From NCBI RefSeq assembly GCF_027924105.1, contig NZ_AP026972.1:1674001-1738000 (forward strand): a DNA stretch of 64,000 nt, given 5' to 3'. Positions 27,087 through 36,148 of the stretch are shown here, piece after piece. The translations under genes were made by a program, and so were the position numbers. The notes below the pieces were generated by a model. The model did not search any database, was not told the DNA's origin, and saw nothing but the letters and a program-made list of their open reading frames with translations. The stretch is from Polynucleobacter sp. KF022. Lineage in GTDB: Bacteria > Pseudomonadota > Gammaproteobacteria > Burkholderiales > Burkholderiaceae. Positions within the stretch are counted from its first letter, which is position 1; each line of letters opens with the position of its first letter.

Positions 27087-27740
27087 TCAAAAATGGTGTG
27101 GCAACTGGGTTGCAGTTAAGCCACTTGAACTATTGGGGGGAACAGAACCCATCGAAACAATATGTTTCAATGCCTCTTCCACACTCATCTCCAATTCAAT
27201 CGTTTGTGCTCGAGGCACGATCATGAAAAAACCAGAGGTAGGGTTAGGGGTTGTTGGCAAAAATACGTTGACGTAATCTTCACCTAATTTTGCAGTCACT
27301 TCCTTTGCAGGAGTGCCTGTTTGAAAAGCAATCACCCACGAATCTGCATGGGGATAACGAATTAAGAGCGCCTTACTAAAGGCCTGGCCACTTCCTGAAA
27401 ACAAAGTAGAGGAAACCTGTTGAACGCTTGAGTAAATAGAACGGACAATTGGAATGCGGTTAATCTGCCTGTTCCACATCCGAATCCACCACTGACCAGC
27501 AAAACTAATTGCCAGTAGACCAGTGGCCATAATCACTGCGATCACAATCAAAATACCAACACCAGGCAATTCGCGGAAATGCTGCAAATCTCCGGCAAAT
27601 TGACGTGGGAAGACGGCAATGATGGCGTGCATGACGGAACCGAATACGCCGTCGAGCAGACCCAAGCCCCAAGCAATCACCCAGATGGTGATCGACAATG
27701 GTGCCCAAACGAGGATGCCTGCGATAAAGTATTTTTTCAT
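27087..27740 (-). CDS. DUF502 membrane protein
   Basis: A conserved inner-membrane protein of unknown function. The 217 residues include two hydrophobic segments (about 5-27 and 53-80) and a C-terminal soluble part with LFSGSGQAFSKALLIRYP and the conserved TTPNPTSGFFMIVP. It is between ubiB and aspS, a common location in Burkholderiales. Its ribosome-binding region (AGGCAG) partly overlaps the base of the hairpin at 27748-27772. Confidence 0.85.
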   Translation of the reverse strand: MKKYFIAGILVWAPLSITIWVIAWGLGLLDGVFGSVMHAIIAVFPRQFAGDLQHFRELPGVGILIVIAVIMATGLLAISFAGQWWIRMWNRQINRIPIVRSIYSSVQQVSSTLFSGSGQAFSKALLIRYPHADSWVIAFQTGTPAKEVTAKLGEDYVNVFLPTTPNPTSGFFMIVPRAQTIELEMSVEEALKHIVSMGSVPPNSSSGLTATQLPHHF

Positions 27741-27747
27741 GTTCTGC

Positions 27748-27772
27748 CTAACCCGCTATTTTAGCGGGTTAG
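27748..27772. repeat. Perfect 10-bp inverted repeat ahead of the DUF502 gene
   Basis: CTAACCCGCT and AGCGGGTTAG flank ATTTT. There is no T-run on the minus strand, so it is a poor terminator; as it ends eight bases before the start codon it could mask the ribosome-binding site or protect the mRNA. Confidence 0.5.
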
Positions 27773-27790
27773 CAGCCGATGATGGGTAGA

Positions 27791-29377
27791 CTAATAAAAG
27801 CCTAGGCTGATGATCAAAATTCCGGCTAAAAAGCCGCCGGCAAAGAGCAAAGCGCCTGCCAGCAGGCGATGGGTGCGCCTTTCTTCAAGCAAAAGGGCCT
27901 TTAAAACCTCAATTTCGCCATTTTGGTCTTTTGCTGGAGCCCGAGCCTGAGCCAAGCTATCGGCTATCAAGCGAGGCAATGTAGGCAAAATTTTGGCCCA
28001 AGTAGGCGCTTCTTCCTTCAATCCATCTAACAAACCACGCCATCCCAATTGTTTACTGACCCATTTCTCCAGAATCGGCTTGGCTGTTTTCCAAAGGTCT
28101 AGGTCTGGGTCAAGTTGGCGTGCCAACCCCTCCACATTCAAGAGCGTTTTTTGCAATAAGGTGAGTTGCGGCTGAATTTCTACTTTAAAGCGGCGTGATG
28201 TTTGGAACAAACGCATCAACACAATGCCCAAGGAAATTTCTTTTAGCGGACGATCAAAGTATGGCTCACATACAGAACGAACCGCACCCTCTAACTCTTC
28301 AACGCGAGTATTAGCAGGAACCCAACCCGACTCAATATGCAACTCAGCAACACGTCGGTAGTCGCGATTAAAGAATGCCAAGAAGTTAAGAGCTAAATAA
28401 TTTTTATCGGATTCACTTAGAGCGCCAACAATTCCAAAATCAAGCGAAATGAAGCGGCCAAATGTTTCTGGCTCTAGGCTAATCATGATATTGCCAGGGT
28501 GCATATCTGCATGGAAGAATCCATACTCAAATACTTGAGTAAAGAATATCTCTACGCCATCGGACGCCAGCTTTTTAAAGTCAACACCAGCCTCTTGGAG
28601 TGCTGCAGTCTTTCCAATGGAGATGCCATACATTCTCTCCATCACAATGACATTGGTATGACAAAGATCCCAATACATCTCAGGAATCATCAGCTTTTGA
28701 GAATCTGCAAACTGTCTACGTAACTGGCTCGCATTGGCCGCCTCACGCATGAGATCTAGCTCATCATGCAAATACGTATCAAACTCTGCCACATTCTCAC
28801 GCGGCTTTAAACGACGACCATCTTCAGAACTTTTTTCAATGACCTTGGCAAGGTCGTACATTAAGGCTAGATCACCATTAATCACCGGCAAGATACCAGG
28901 GCGAAGTACTTTAATAGCTACCGCACGACCTTCCCACTCAGGATGTTTTTCTGTGCCACGTAATATCCCAAAGTGCACTTGCGCCACTGAGGCACTGGCA
29001 ACTGGAGTTGCATCAAAACTAATAAATACTTCCTCAATCGGCTGACCTAAATCTTTCTCAATTAAGCGACGAGATTCTTCATTAGAAAAAGGTGGAACTT
29101 GATCTTGCAGCTTAGCTAACTCATTAGCAATATCTTCCGGCAAAAGATCACGACGTGTAGAAAGCACTTGACCAAACTTCACAAATATTGGGCCTAGTGC
29201 TTCTAGCGTTAATCGGATACGTTCACCTCTAGGCAAATGCGTACCGGGAGAAATCCAACAAAGCATGGTTAAGAAACCACGACGAATACCTGGCCGCAAA
29301 AGATCACGGAGTAGTGGCAATAAGCCATAGCGCCAAGCGGTAAAAAAGATGAAGTAAAGACGAGCAATGCGACGCAC
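27791..29377 (-). CDS. ubiB: UbiB protein-kinase-like ATPase for ubiquinone biosynthesis
   Basis: ABC1/ADCK-family accessory ATPase that supports the lipid-processing Ubi complex at the inner membrane. The 528-residue product shows the family-specific KFGQVLSTRRDLLP loop (71-84), the ATP-site AVAIKVLRPG, the catalytic-type HADMHPGNI and the DFG-like SLDFGIVG, and ends with one or two hydrophobic helices (LLAGALLFAGGFLAGILI). It directly follows ubiJ with two bases between. Confidence 0.95.
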   Translation of the reverse strand: MRRIARLYFIFFTAWRYGLLPLLRDLLRPGIRRGFLTMLCWISPGTHLPRGERIRLTLEALGPIFVKFGQVLSTRRDLLPEDIANELAKLQDQVPPFSNEESRRLIEKDLGQPIEEVFISFDATPVASASVAQVHFGILRGTEKHPEWEGRAVAIKVLRPGILPVINGDLALMYDLAKVIEKSSEDGRRLKPRENVAEFDTYLHDELDLMREAANASQLRRQFADSQKLMIPEMYWDLCHTNVIVMERMYGISIGKTAALQEAGVDFKKLASDGVEIFFTQVFEYGFFHADMHPGNIMISLEPETFGRFISLDFGIVGALSESDKNYLALNFLAFFNRDYRRVAELHIESGWVPANTRVEELEGAVRSVCEPYFDRPLKEISLGIVLMRLFQTSRRFKVEIQPQLTLLQKTLLNVEGLARQLDPDLDLWKTAKPILEKWVSKQLGWRGLLDGLKEEAPTWAKILPTLPRLIADSLAQARAPAKDQNGEIEVLKALLLEERRTHRLLAGALLFAGGFLAGILIISLGFY

Positions 29378-29379
29378 GA

Positions 29380-30000
29380 TTATTTGGCCTTTTGCTCTAA
29401 GAGTTGAATGCGCTTTTCCATGCGATCTACAGATTCGCGTAATTCGCTTAATTCAGATTTACGAACCATAAAATCTCGTTTATTTAAAAGCACTTTTTTT
29501 TCTTCACTAACATACTCCACCATATTGTCCAGCAAGTCGCCGGCTGCAGAGCGGGTGGCAGAAACAAACTTTTTGCCTTGTCTAACTGCAAAGTTTGCTG
29601 GGGCATCACCCACCAAACGTGCCAAATCTTCCTCGTATTCCCAACGCAACTGCCCAGCAAGACGGCCCAATAATTGGGCTAAGTCAGCATCACCGGTAAT
29701 TTTGACCGCCTTAAAAGCCTGCTCTCGCAAGGAACCAGTGCTGCCAGCTAAATCGCTCAATGCCTTCGAGGAAACCTCTAAGGTAAGCGCTGGAACATCA
29801 ATCTCTTTTAAGCTAGTCAGCAATCCATCTGGCTTTATCTCAAAACACAGGTCACCCAGTGGAAGCTGCAACAAAATAGTTTTATTGGCATGGCGGGCCA
29901 ACTCAGCGCTAGCCCAAGGCTCACTTCCTAAAACATGGTTTATTCCTCGGCAGGCAGCGCCAGAGGCAATCGTGTGGGTAGTTGAGAAATGTGTGTTCAT
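29380..30000 (-). CDS. ubiJ: Ubiquinone biosynthesis accessory factor UbiJ (SCP2 domain)
   Basis: Lipid-binding scaffold that works with UbiB and UbiK in the soluble Ubi complex. The 206-residue product has an N-terminal SCP2-type domain (about 20-110, with LLQLPLGDLCFEI and VKITGDADLAQLLGRLAGQL) and a C-terminal helical region ending in a coiled coil (ELSELRESVDRMEKRIQLLE). The ATG at 30000 is chosen; an in-frame extension to 30087 would pass through the terminator hairpin and into the Tim44-like gene. Order ubiJ-ubiB is conserved in proteobacteria. Confidence 0.88.
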   Translation of the reverse strand: MNTHFSTTHTIASGAACRGINHVLGSEPWASAELARHANKTILLQLPLGDLCFEIKPDGLLTSLKEIDVPALTLEVSSKALSDLAGSTGSLREQAFKAVKITGDADLAQLLGRLAGQLRWEYEEDLARLVGDAPANFAVRQGKKFVSATRSAAGDLLDNMVEYVSEEKKVLLNKRDFMVRKSELSELRESVDRMEKRIQLLEQKAK

Positions 30001-30006
30001 AAGTGT

Positions 30007-30032
30007 AAAAAACCCGCACAAGTGCGGGTTTT
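30007..30032 (-). terminator. Terminator after the Tim44-like gene, directly before ubiJ ATG
   Basis: AAAACCCGCA/TGCGGGTTTT with loop CTTG on the minus strand, followed by two more T (six in all). It lies 21 bases after the Tim44-like stop and its T-run ends seven bases before the ubiJ start codon. Confidence 0.75.
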
Positions 30033-30053
30033 CCGACGGCGAGCACCTAAAGC

Positions 30054-30965
30054 TTAAACCAACTGGGAGATGCCCGCTAGTACCCACCCACCAGGACCCT
30101 CTACTGGCTTACTTAAATTCCAAATTTCCGAGAAGTCACTAGCTGGCGCGCCCTGTTGCTCACGAATCATGCCGCTGAACTGCACGCTACAGAAATAGTG
30201 ACCGTCGGCTGTCTCAATTCCCAGCAATTGGGCATTGATCGTTACGACATCTGTTTGATTGCTTGCGTCAGTGCGGCCCGCTAAATCCTGTTGAATAGTG
30301 GCAAACATTTCTGGAGTAGTAAATTCGCGCAAAGAAGCAAGATCACCTTGATCCCATGCTTTTTGCAAGGTTGCAAAATATTGTTTTGCATTCTCCAAGA
30401 ATGTTTGTTGATCAAACCCAGGAGGCAAAGTTGATTGAAATGGCTCAGGCTCAACGCTAACGCCGCCAAAAGCATTTGCAGCAGGAGTAAAAGCTGGCTC
30501 CTGTCTTGGCGTCTGATCTAAACCAGTACGCTGCATTCCATTAGAGGAAAGATTAGGGCTTTGACCTGCACTAGACATTTTTGGCATGAGCTTGCGCATT
30601 ACAAACATAATCGCAAAGCCTGCCAAAACAGCAATCAGCAAACCAGTGATTAAAGAAGAAGCCGCCTCACCCAAACCAAAATGTGACAAAAGGTAACCAA
30701 TACCCAAGCCTGCGGCTAAGCCACCCAAAATGCCACCCATGCCGCCAAATCGACTAGGCGCAGGAGCTTGTGGAGCTGGAGCAGGTGCGGGAGGCTGTGC
30801 TTGCTGTGCAGGCTTTTGTACTGGCGCAGCTTGCTTTTGAATTGGCGCACTTGGGGCTCTGCCTACGCTCTTGCCGCCACCTAAACGAGCGGCATCCACA
30901 TGACCCACTGTTGCGAAAATTAAAGTCAGACTTAATAGAGTTGCTTTAAAAAAATGTTTATTCAT
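30054..30965 (-). CDS. Tim44-like domain protein, exported or membrane-anchored
   Basis: The 303-residue product has a signal-like N-terminus (to about residue 25, HVDAA), a Pro/Ala/Gln-rich stretch (35-75), glycine-rich hydrophobic segments (about 78-125, including a membrane helix ALITGLLIAVLAGF-like), and a C-terminal Tim44-like/NTF2-fold domain (about 175-303; NAKQYFATLQKAWDQGDL, FSGMIREQQ). Function in bacteria is not established. It lies between ubiE and ubiJ on the same strand and is followed by its own terminator. Confidence 0.8.
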   Translation of the reverse strand: MNKHFFKATLLSLTLIFATVGHVDAARLGGGKSVGRAPSAPIQKQAAPVQKPAQQAQPPAPAPAPQAPAPSRFGGMGGILGGLAAGLGIGYLLSHFGLGEAASSLITGLLIAVLAGFAIMFVMRKLMPKMSSAGQSPNLSSNGMQRTGLDQTPRQEPAFTPAANAFGGVSVEPEPFQSTLPPGFDQQTFLENAKQYFATLQKAWDQGDLASLREFTTPEMFATIQQDLAGRTDASNQTDVVTINAQLLGIETADGHYFCSVQFSGMIREQQGAPASDFSEIWNLSKPVEGPGGWVLAGISQLV

Positions 30966-31033
30966 TACTTTGTGCTCCCTCTTATAACCGCTAAATTTCT
31001 TTAGTTTTTAAGACTTTAAAAACTATACAACCA

Positions 31034-31777
31034 TCAGTATTTAATACCAATATGTAGGGCAACGATACCCCCAGTCATCCTATGGGTTTCCACTTCATCA
31101 AAACCCACTCCTAACATCATTTCTTTGAGGGTTTGGGCATCTGGATGCATGCGAATGGATTCTGCCAAATAGCGGTAGCTCTCTGAATCTTGTGCAATCT
31201 TCTCGCCCAACCATGGCAAAACCTTAAAGGAGTAGGTGTCATATACCGGCTGTAGAAAGGCATCTGGCTTAGAAAACTCCAATACCAATACACGGCCACC
31301 CGGCTTTATTACCCGATGCATTTCACCCAATGCAACATCTTTATGAGTCATGTTGCGCAAGCCAAAAGCGACAGTCACCACATCAAAATGATTATTGGGA
31401 AATGGAATCTTTTCCGCATCAAACTGCACACAAGGCAAAGCCATTCCGCGATCCAGGAGTCGATCGCGACCAACTCCTAACATAGAGGCATTAATGTCGC
31501 TTAGCCAAACTTGAGCATCGGGGTTGCGACCCCAGTCAGCTGCTTTTGCAAATGCTGCAGCTAAGTCGCCAGTTCCACCTGCAATATCTAAAACCTTTTG
31601 ACCTGGACGAACATTTGCGCGCGCAATCGTAATTTTCTTCCAAACACGGTGTAAGCCAAATGACATGAGGTCATTCATCACATCGTATTTACTAGCTACC
31701 GAATGAAATACTTCAGCGACCTTACCGGCCTTTTCAGCTTCGTCAACGCTTTGATAACCAAAATGCGTTTTACTCAT
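31034..31777 (-). CDS. ubiE: Ubiquinone/menaquinone C-methyltransferase UbiE
   Basis: SAM-dependent methylation of the demethoxy-quinol ring. The 247-residue product has motif I VLDIAGGTGDLAAAF, the family signature FSVASKYDVMNDLMS-like HSVASKYDVMNDLM, and motif ALGLRN-type VAFGLRNMTH. The ATG at 31777 overlaps the DUF971 stop (TAATG); the longer in-frame start at 31792 lies in that gene. Only the ubiquinone branch is suggested by the other ubi genes here. Confidence 0.96.
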   Translation of the reverse strand: MSKTHFGYQSVDEAEKAGKVAEVFHSVASKYDVMNDLMSFGLHRVWKKITIARANVRPGQKVLDIAGGTGDLAAAFAKAADWGRNPDAQVWLSDINASMLGVGRDRLLDRGMALPCVQFDAEKIPFPNNHFDVVTVAFGLRNMTHKDVALGEMHRVIKPGGRVLVLEFSKPDAFLQPVYDTYSFKVLPWLGEKIAQDSESYRYLAESIRMHPDAQTLKEMMLGVGFDEVETHRMTGGIVALHIGIKY

Positions 31778-32175
31778 TAATGACTTCCACAAGAATGGCC
31801 GCCTGACTGACCTGCTTGCGCCATAGGCGCATCACGATCAAGACCTGCAGCAGCCAATTTATCTAAATGCTCTTTCCATAATTGCTCTTGGTTTTCGCAC
31901 AAGAAATATAAAAAATCCCATGAATACAAACCTGAGTCATGCCCATCAGAAAAACTCGGCTTGAGGGCGTAGTGACCAACGGGCTCGATGTTTGCAATCA
32001 ATACGTCACGCTTTCCAGTCTGCAACGTTTCTTGTCCAGGCCCGTGACCTTGAACCTCAGCAGAGGGGGATAGCACTCTTAGAAACTCAAAAGGTAGTTT
32101 GTAGATCTGGCCGTTCTCGTACGAGAGCTCTAATACCTTGGACTGTTGATGCACAACAATATTACTTGGAATCAT
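31777..32175 (-). CDS. DUF971 protein (gamma-butyrobetaine hydroxylase N-terminal-like domain)
   Basis: Small protein made almost entirely of the DUF971 domain (about 8-100, with LELSYENGQIYKLPFEFLR and GHDSGLYSWDFLY), followed by a tail ending in GGHSCGSH that could bind metal. Function unknown; the domain is found in proteins linked to Fe-S or metal handling. It is translationally coupled on both sides: its ATG overlaps the stop of the large oxidase gene and its TAA overlaps the ubiE ATG. Confidence 0.85.
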   Translation of the reverse strand: MIPSNIVVHQQSKVLELSYENGQIYKLPFEFLRVLSPSAEVQGHGPGQETLQTGKRDVLIANIEPVGHYALKPSFSDGHDSGLYSWDFLYFLCENQEQLWKEHLDKLAAAGLDRDAPMAQAGQSGGHSCGSH

Positions 32176-35100
32176 TAAACGAGGACCCTCTCAATACCGC
32201 CTTGATTAGCTTTAGTTACGTAATCCTGCATCCAATCTTTACCCAATAATTTCTGAGCCATTTCTACTACGATGTAATCCGCTGTCGTATCGCTATCCGC
32301 ATCAAAACGCGTTAGGCCTTGCAAACAGGATGGGCAGCTGGTCAACACCTTAACTTCACCAGTGAAATCATCTTTACGTAAATCATTAGCGCCCTTTTCC
32401 ATTTCAATCTGCTTACGGAAACGAACTTGCGTAGAAATATCGGGACGAGTCACGGCCAAAGTTCCGGACTCACCGCAGCAACGATCATTTTTAGCAATGG
32501 CTTTGCCATCTTCTAACTGAATGAGCTCGTTTACTGTCTTCAAAGGATCTTGCAACTTCATTGGAGAGTGGCAAGGATCGTGATACATATACTTCACACC
32601 AGTAACTCCAGAGAGCTTCACGCCCTTCTCGGCCAAGAACTCATGAATATCAATAATTCGGCAGCCCGGGAAAATCTGTTCGAACTGATAGCCGGCCAAC
32701 TGGTCATAACAAGTACCACATGACACAACAACCGTCTTGATATCTAAGTAATTCAAAGTATTGGCAACGCGATGGAATAACACGCGGTTATCCGTAATCA
32801 TCTTCTCGGCTTTATCAAAATCGCCATTGCCACGTTGTGGATAACCACAACATAGGTAGCCCGGAGGTAAAACCGTTTGCACGCCTACATTCCACAACAT
32901 AGCCTGAGTAGCTAGACCAACTTGTGAGAACAAACGTTCAGATCCACATCCTGGGAAATAAAACACAGCCTCAGTATCTGCAGAAGTCGTTTTAGGATCG
33001 CGAATAATGGGCACGTAGTTAGCGTCTTCAATATCCAATAATGCACGAGCAGTTTTCTTGGGCAAATTGCCTGGCATCTTCTTATTGACAAAGAAGATCA
33101 CCTGCTCTTTGACGCTCGGCTTACCTACCGTTGCAGGAGGATGGGCTGTTTGTTGCTTGGCAAACTTACGCAAGAGATCATTACCCAAGCGCTGTAACTT
33201 ATAACCCCAGCCAATCATCATCTTACGGGCAAGATGGATGCTTTCTGGGCTAGTAGCATTGAGAAAGAACATGGATGCAGCGGTGCCTGGATTGAAGCGC
33301 TGCTGACCCATCTTGCGCAATAAATTACGCATATTCATGGTTACATCACCAAAATCAATCTTCACTGGGCAAGGTGTTAAACATTTATGGCATACCGTGC
33401 AATGTGCAGCTACGTCATCAAACATTTCCCAATGACGAATCGAAACACCACGTCGCGTCTGCTCTTCATACAAGAAGGCCTCAATTAATAATGAGGTTGC
33501 CAGAATCTTATCGCGCGGACTGTAGAGCAGGTTTGCACGCGGCACATGTGTAGAGCACACGGGCTTGCACTTGCCGCAACGTAAACAATCTTTCACGCTA
33601 TCCGCAATGGCGCCAATATCGCTTTGCTGCATGATGATTGACTCATGACCCATCAAACCAAAGCTTGGTGTGTAGGCCATGCTCAGATCAGCATGTGGCA
33701 TCAATTTGCCTTTGTTAAAGCGGCCTTCTGGATCAACGCGATTCTTATAACTGCGAAAGTCTTTGAGCTCGGCTTCAGTTAAATATTCCAGCTTGGTGAT
33801 ACCAATGCCATGCTCACCTGAAATCACACCGTCCAAAGAGCGCGCTAACTTCATGATGCGATCAACAGCGCGATGTGCATCTTGCAACATCTCGTAGTCA
33901 TCAGAGTTCACGGGAATATTAGTGTGAACGTTACCGTCACCAGCATGCATATGCAAAGCCACAAACACGCGCTTGCGCAAAATGTTTTTATGAATGGCTT
34001 CCAACTCAGTGAGAATAGGCTCAAACGCCAGACCACCAAAGATGATGCGTAACTCTGAACGGACTTCCTCTTTCCAGGAAGCACGCAAGCTGTAATTTTG
34101 TAGTTGCGGGAAATGCGCATCCATCTGCGTGAGCCAATCAGCCCAACGGGTACGTACCTTAGCAATTAACTCCAAAGCTTGCTGAACTCGATCACCCAAG
34201 ATTTCTGCTGTTGGAATCTCATACTCAGCATCACTCTTACCAAGTGGTAAGGCGCTCTTTTTCAAGAACGCTTCAAGGCCATCGAGTACTTGCAGCTTGT
34301 TTTTAAGTGAGAGTTCAATATTGATGCGATCAATGCCATCGGTGTATTCGCCCATACGTGGCAGAGGAATTACGACGTCTTCATTAATCTTAAATGCGTT
34401 GGTATGACGGGCAATCGCAGCTGTACGAGCGCGATCTAGCCAAAACTTCTTACGTGCTTCTGCGCTAACGGCAACAAAGCCCTCGCCAACCCTTAAGTTG
34501 GCCATACGCACCACTTCACTCGTTGCAGCGGCAACAGCCTCTTCGTCATCGCCAGCAATGTCGCCAATCAATACCATCTTAGGCAAGCTATTGCGCTTTG
34601 ATTTGGTCGAATAACCAACCGCTCTTAAATAGCGGTCATCCAAATGCTCAAGACCAGCCAGAATTGGGCCACCTTGCTTGCTTAAACCATCTAAATAAGC
34701 TTTGATTTCCACAATACTGGGAATTGCTTCGCGTGCTTGTCCAAAAAACTCCAAGCAAACAGTTCGCATGAATTTTGGCATGCGATGTAATACCCAAGTC
34801 GCACTGGTAATTAAACCATCGCAACCTTCTTTTTGCACACCAGGCAATCCTGATAAAAATTTATCAGTAACGTCTTTTCCTAAACCTTCTTTACGAAAAC
34901 GTTTGCCCTCAACTTCTAATAATTCTTTTTTGAGAATGCGCTGACCAGGCTCACTGTTTCCATCAGACCACGTCAATTGGAAACGCACCATTGCCACATC
35001 ATGAATCTTGCCCATGTTGTGATCAAGACGCTCAACATCCAACCAGTTACCTTGAGGATCAACCATGCGCCAGCTAGCGAGGTTATCTAAAGCAGTGCCC

Positions 35101-36014
35101 CAGAGAACTGCTTTTTTACCGCCGGCATTCATCGCAATATTGCCGCCAATACAGCTGGCATCCGCAGAGGTAGGATCAACCGCAAACACAAGACCGGCAT
35201 GCTCTGCAGCATCTGAGACACGACGGGTAACGACCCCAGCACCAGTAAAGATTGTAGATACTTCACGGTCAAGGCCAGGAAGCTTTTGCGCTTTGACGCC
35301 ACCAATATCTTGTAATTTCTCAGTGTTAATTACCGCAGACATTGCATACAGTGGAATAGCGCCGCCGGTATAACCAGTGCCACCCCCACGAGGAATAATG
35401 GTCAAGCCTAATTCAACGCAAGCTTTTACTAAACCCGGAATTTCGGATTCGTAATCAGGCTTTAAGACAACGAGCGGGAACTCAACACGCCAATCGGTCG
35501 CATCAGTAACGTGAGCAGCACGCGATACGCCATCAAAACAAATATTGTCTGCCGCAGTATGGCGGCCCAACTCTTTGCGAGCACGCTTACGAATGACTTC
35601 AACTTCTTTAAATCCGTTTTCAAAATTTTCAATTGCGCGATAGGCGGCAGTTAATAAAATTTCCACTTGATCAGCAGAATCACCGCTGTTGCGCTTCCTA
35701 ACTTCGCCCAAACGATGCCAGAGCGCATCTATTAATTGTTTGCGACGACTTGGGCTATCGAGCAAGTCATCTTGCAAGAATGGATTACGTTGAACCACCC
35801 AAATATCACCTAAGATTTCAAATAACATCCGCGCAGAACGACCGGTACGGCGAACGCCACGCAAGTCATTGAGAACGCGCCATGACTCCTCGCCCAACAA
35901 GCGAATAACAATCTCTCGATCGGAAAAGGAGGTGTAGTTGTAGGGAATTTCACGCAGACGGGGGGAACCCGCCTCAGCGTCCAACAACTGGTTCAAAGCT
36001 AGTGGGGCGTTCAT
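32175..36014 (-). CDS. Large FAD-linked oxidase with two 4Fe-4S motifs and CCG domains (YdiJ-like, DUF3683)
   Basis: A 1279-residue fusion. Order: DUF3683 (about 20-145), FAD-binding 4 domain with IPRGGGTGYTGG (207-218), FAD-oxidase C-terminal domain with HAGDGNVHTNIP near 710 and GEHGIG, two cysteine clusters CLRCGKCKPVC (about 808) and CTVCHKCLTPCP (about 870), and a heterodisulfide-reductase-like part with CCG motifs (FPGCGS, LCCGYP, DRCCGES). This architecture matches YdiJ-type 2-hydroxyacid (D-lactate or 2-hydroxyglutarate) dehydrogenases, probably feeding the quinone pool. Substrate is inference. It is divergent from ilvA and overlaps DUF971 by TAATG. Confidence 0.9.
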   Translation of the reverse strand: MNAPLALNQLLDAEAGSPRLREIPYNYTSFSDREIVIRLLGEESWRVLNDLRGVRRTGRSARMLFEILGDIWVVQRNPFLQDDLLDSPSRRKQLIDALWHRLGEVRKRNSGDSADQVEILLTAAYRAIENFENGFKEVEVIRKRARKELGRHTAADNICFDGVSRAAHVTDATDWRVEFPLVVLKPDYESEIPGLVKACVELGLTIIPRGGGTGYTGGAIPLYAMSAVINTEKLQDIGGVKAQKLPGLDREVSTIFTGAGVVTRRVSDAAEHAGLVFAVDPTSADASCIGGNIAMNAGGKKAVLWGTALDNLASWRMVDPQGNWLDVERLDHNMGKIHDVAMVRFQLTWSDGNSEPGQRILKKELLEVEGKRFRKEGLGKDVTDKFLSGLPGVQKEGCDGLITSATWVLHRMPKFMRTVCLEFFGQAREAIPSIVEIKAYLDGLSKQGGPILAGLEHLDDRYLRAVGYSTKSKRNSLPKMVLIGDIAGDDEEAVAAATSEVVRMANLRVGEGFVAVSAEARKKFWLDRARTAAIARHTNAFKINEDVVIPLPRMGEYTDGIDRINIELSLKNKLQVLDGLEAFLKKSALPLGKSDAEYEIPTAEILGDRVQQALELIAKVRTRWADWLTQMDAHFPQLQNYSLRASWKEEVRSELRIIFGGLAFEPILTELEAIHKNILRKRVFVALHMHAGDGNVHTNIPVNSDDYEMLQDAHRAVDRIMKLARSLDGVISGEHGIGITKLEYLTEAELKDFRSYKNRVDPEGRFNKGKLMPHADLSMAYTPSFGLMGHESIIMQQSDIGAIADSVKDCLRCGKCKPVCSTHVPRANLLYSPRDKILATSLLIEAFLYEEQTRRGVSIRHWEMFDDVAAHCTVCHKCLTPCPVKIDFGDVTMNMRNLLRKMGQQRFNPGTAASMFFLNATSPESIHLARKMMIGWGYKLQRLGNDLLRKFAKQQTAHPPATVGKPSVKEQVIFFVNKKMPGNLPKKTARALLDIEDANYVPIIRDPKTTSADTEAVFYFPGCGSERLFSQVGLATQAMLWNVGVQTVLPPGYLCCGYPQRGNGDFDKAEKMITDNRVLFHRVANTLNYLDIKTVVVSCGTCYDQLAGYQFEQIFPGCRIIDIHEFLAEKGVKLSGVTGVKYMYHDPCHSPMKLQDPLKTVNELIQLEDGKAIAKNDRCCGESGTLAVTRPDISTQVRFRKQIEMEKGANDLRKDDFTGEVKVLTSCPSCLQGLTRFDADSDTTADYIVVEMAQKLLGKDWMQDYVTKANQGGIERVLV

Positions 36015-36024
36015 AGCGACATAT

Positions 36025-36052
36025 TTGATAAATAAGCATTTTAATAGAGCAA
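36025..36052 (-). promoter_or_regulatory. Possible promoter of the YdiJ-like/DUF971/ubiE operon
   Basis: TTGCTC (36052 to 36047) and TATCAA (36030 to 36025) with a 16-base spacer, 11 bases before the start codon. The rest of the 134-base divergent gap to ilvA shows only a short CCCTT/AAGGG pairing. Confidence 0.33.
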
Positions 36053-36148
36053 TCCCGATACTGGCAGTATTCCGAGAAAGCTGCTCCTGAAATGGATAAA
36101 CCCTTGCAAATCTAAGGGCTTAGGAGCCAACCGTGGTACGCTCATTGG

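Noticed and set aside
29408..30142. 244-codon open frame antisense to ubiJ and the Tim44-like gene
   Set aside because: It is a shadow of a well-supported coding frame, is rich in Ser/Lys/Pro without domain features, and crosses a terminator.
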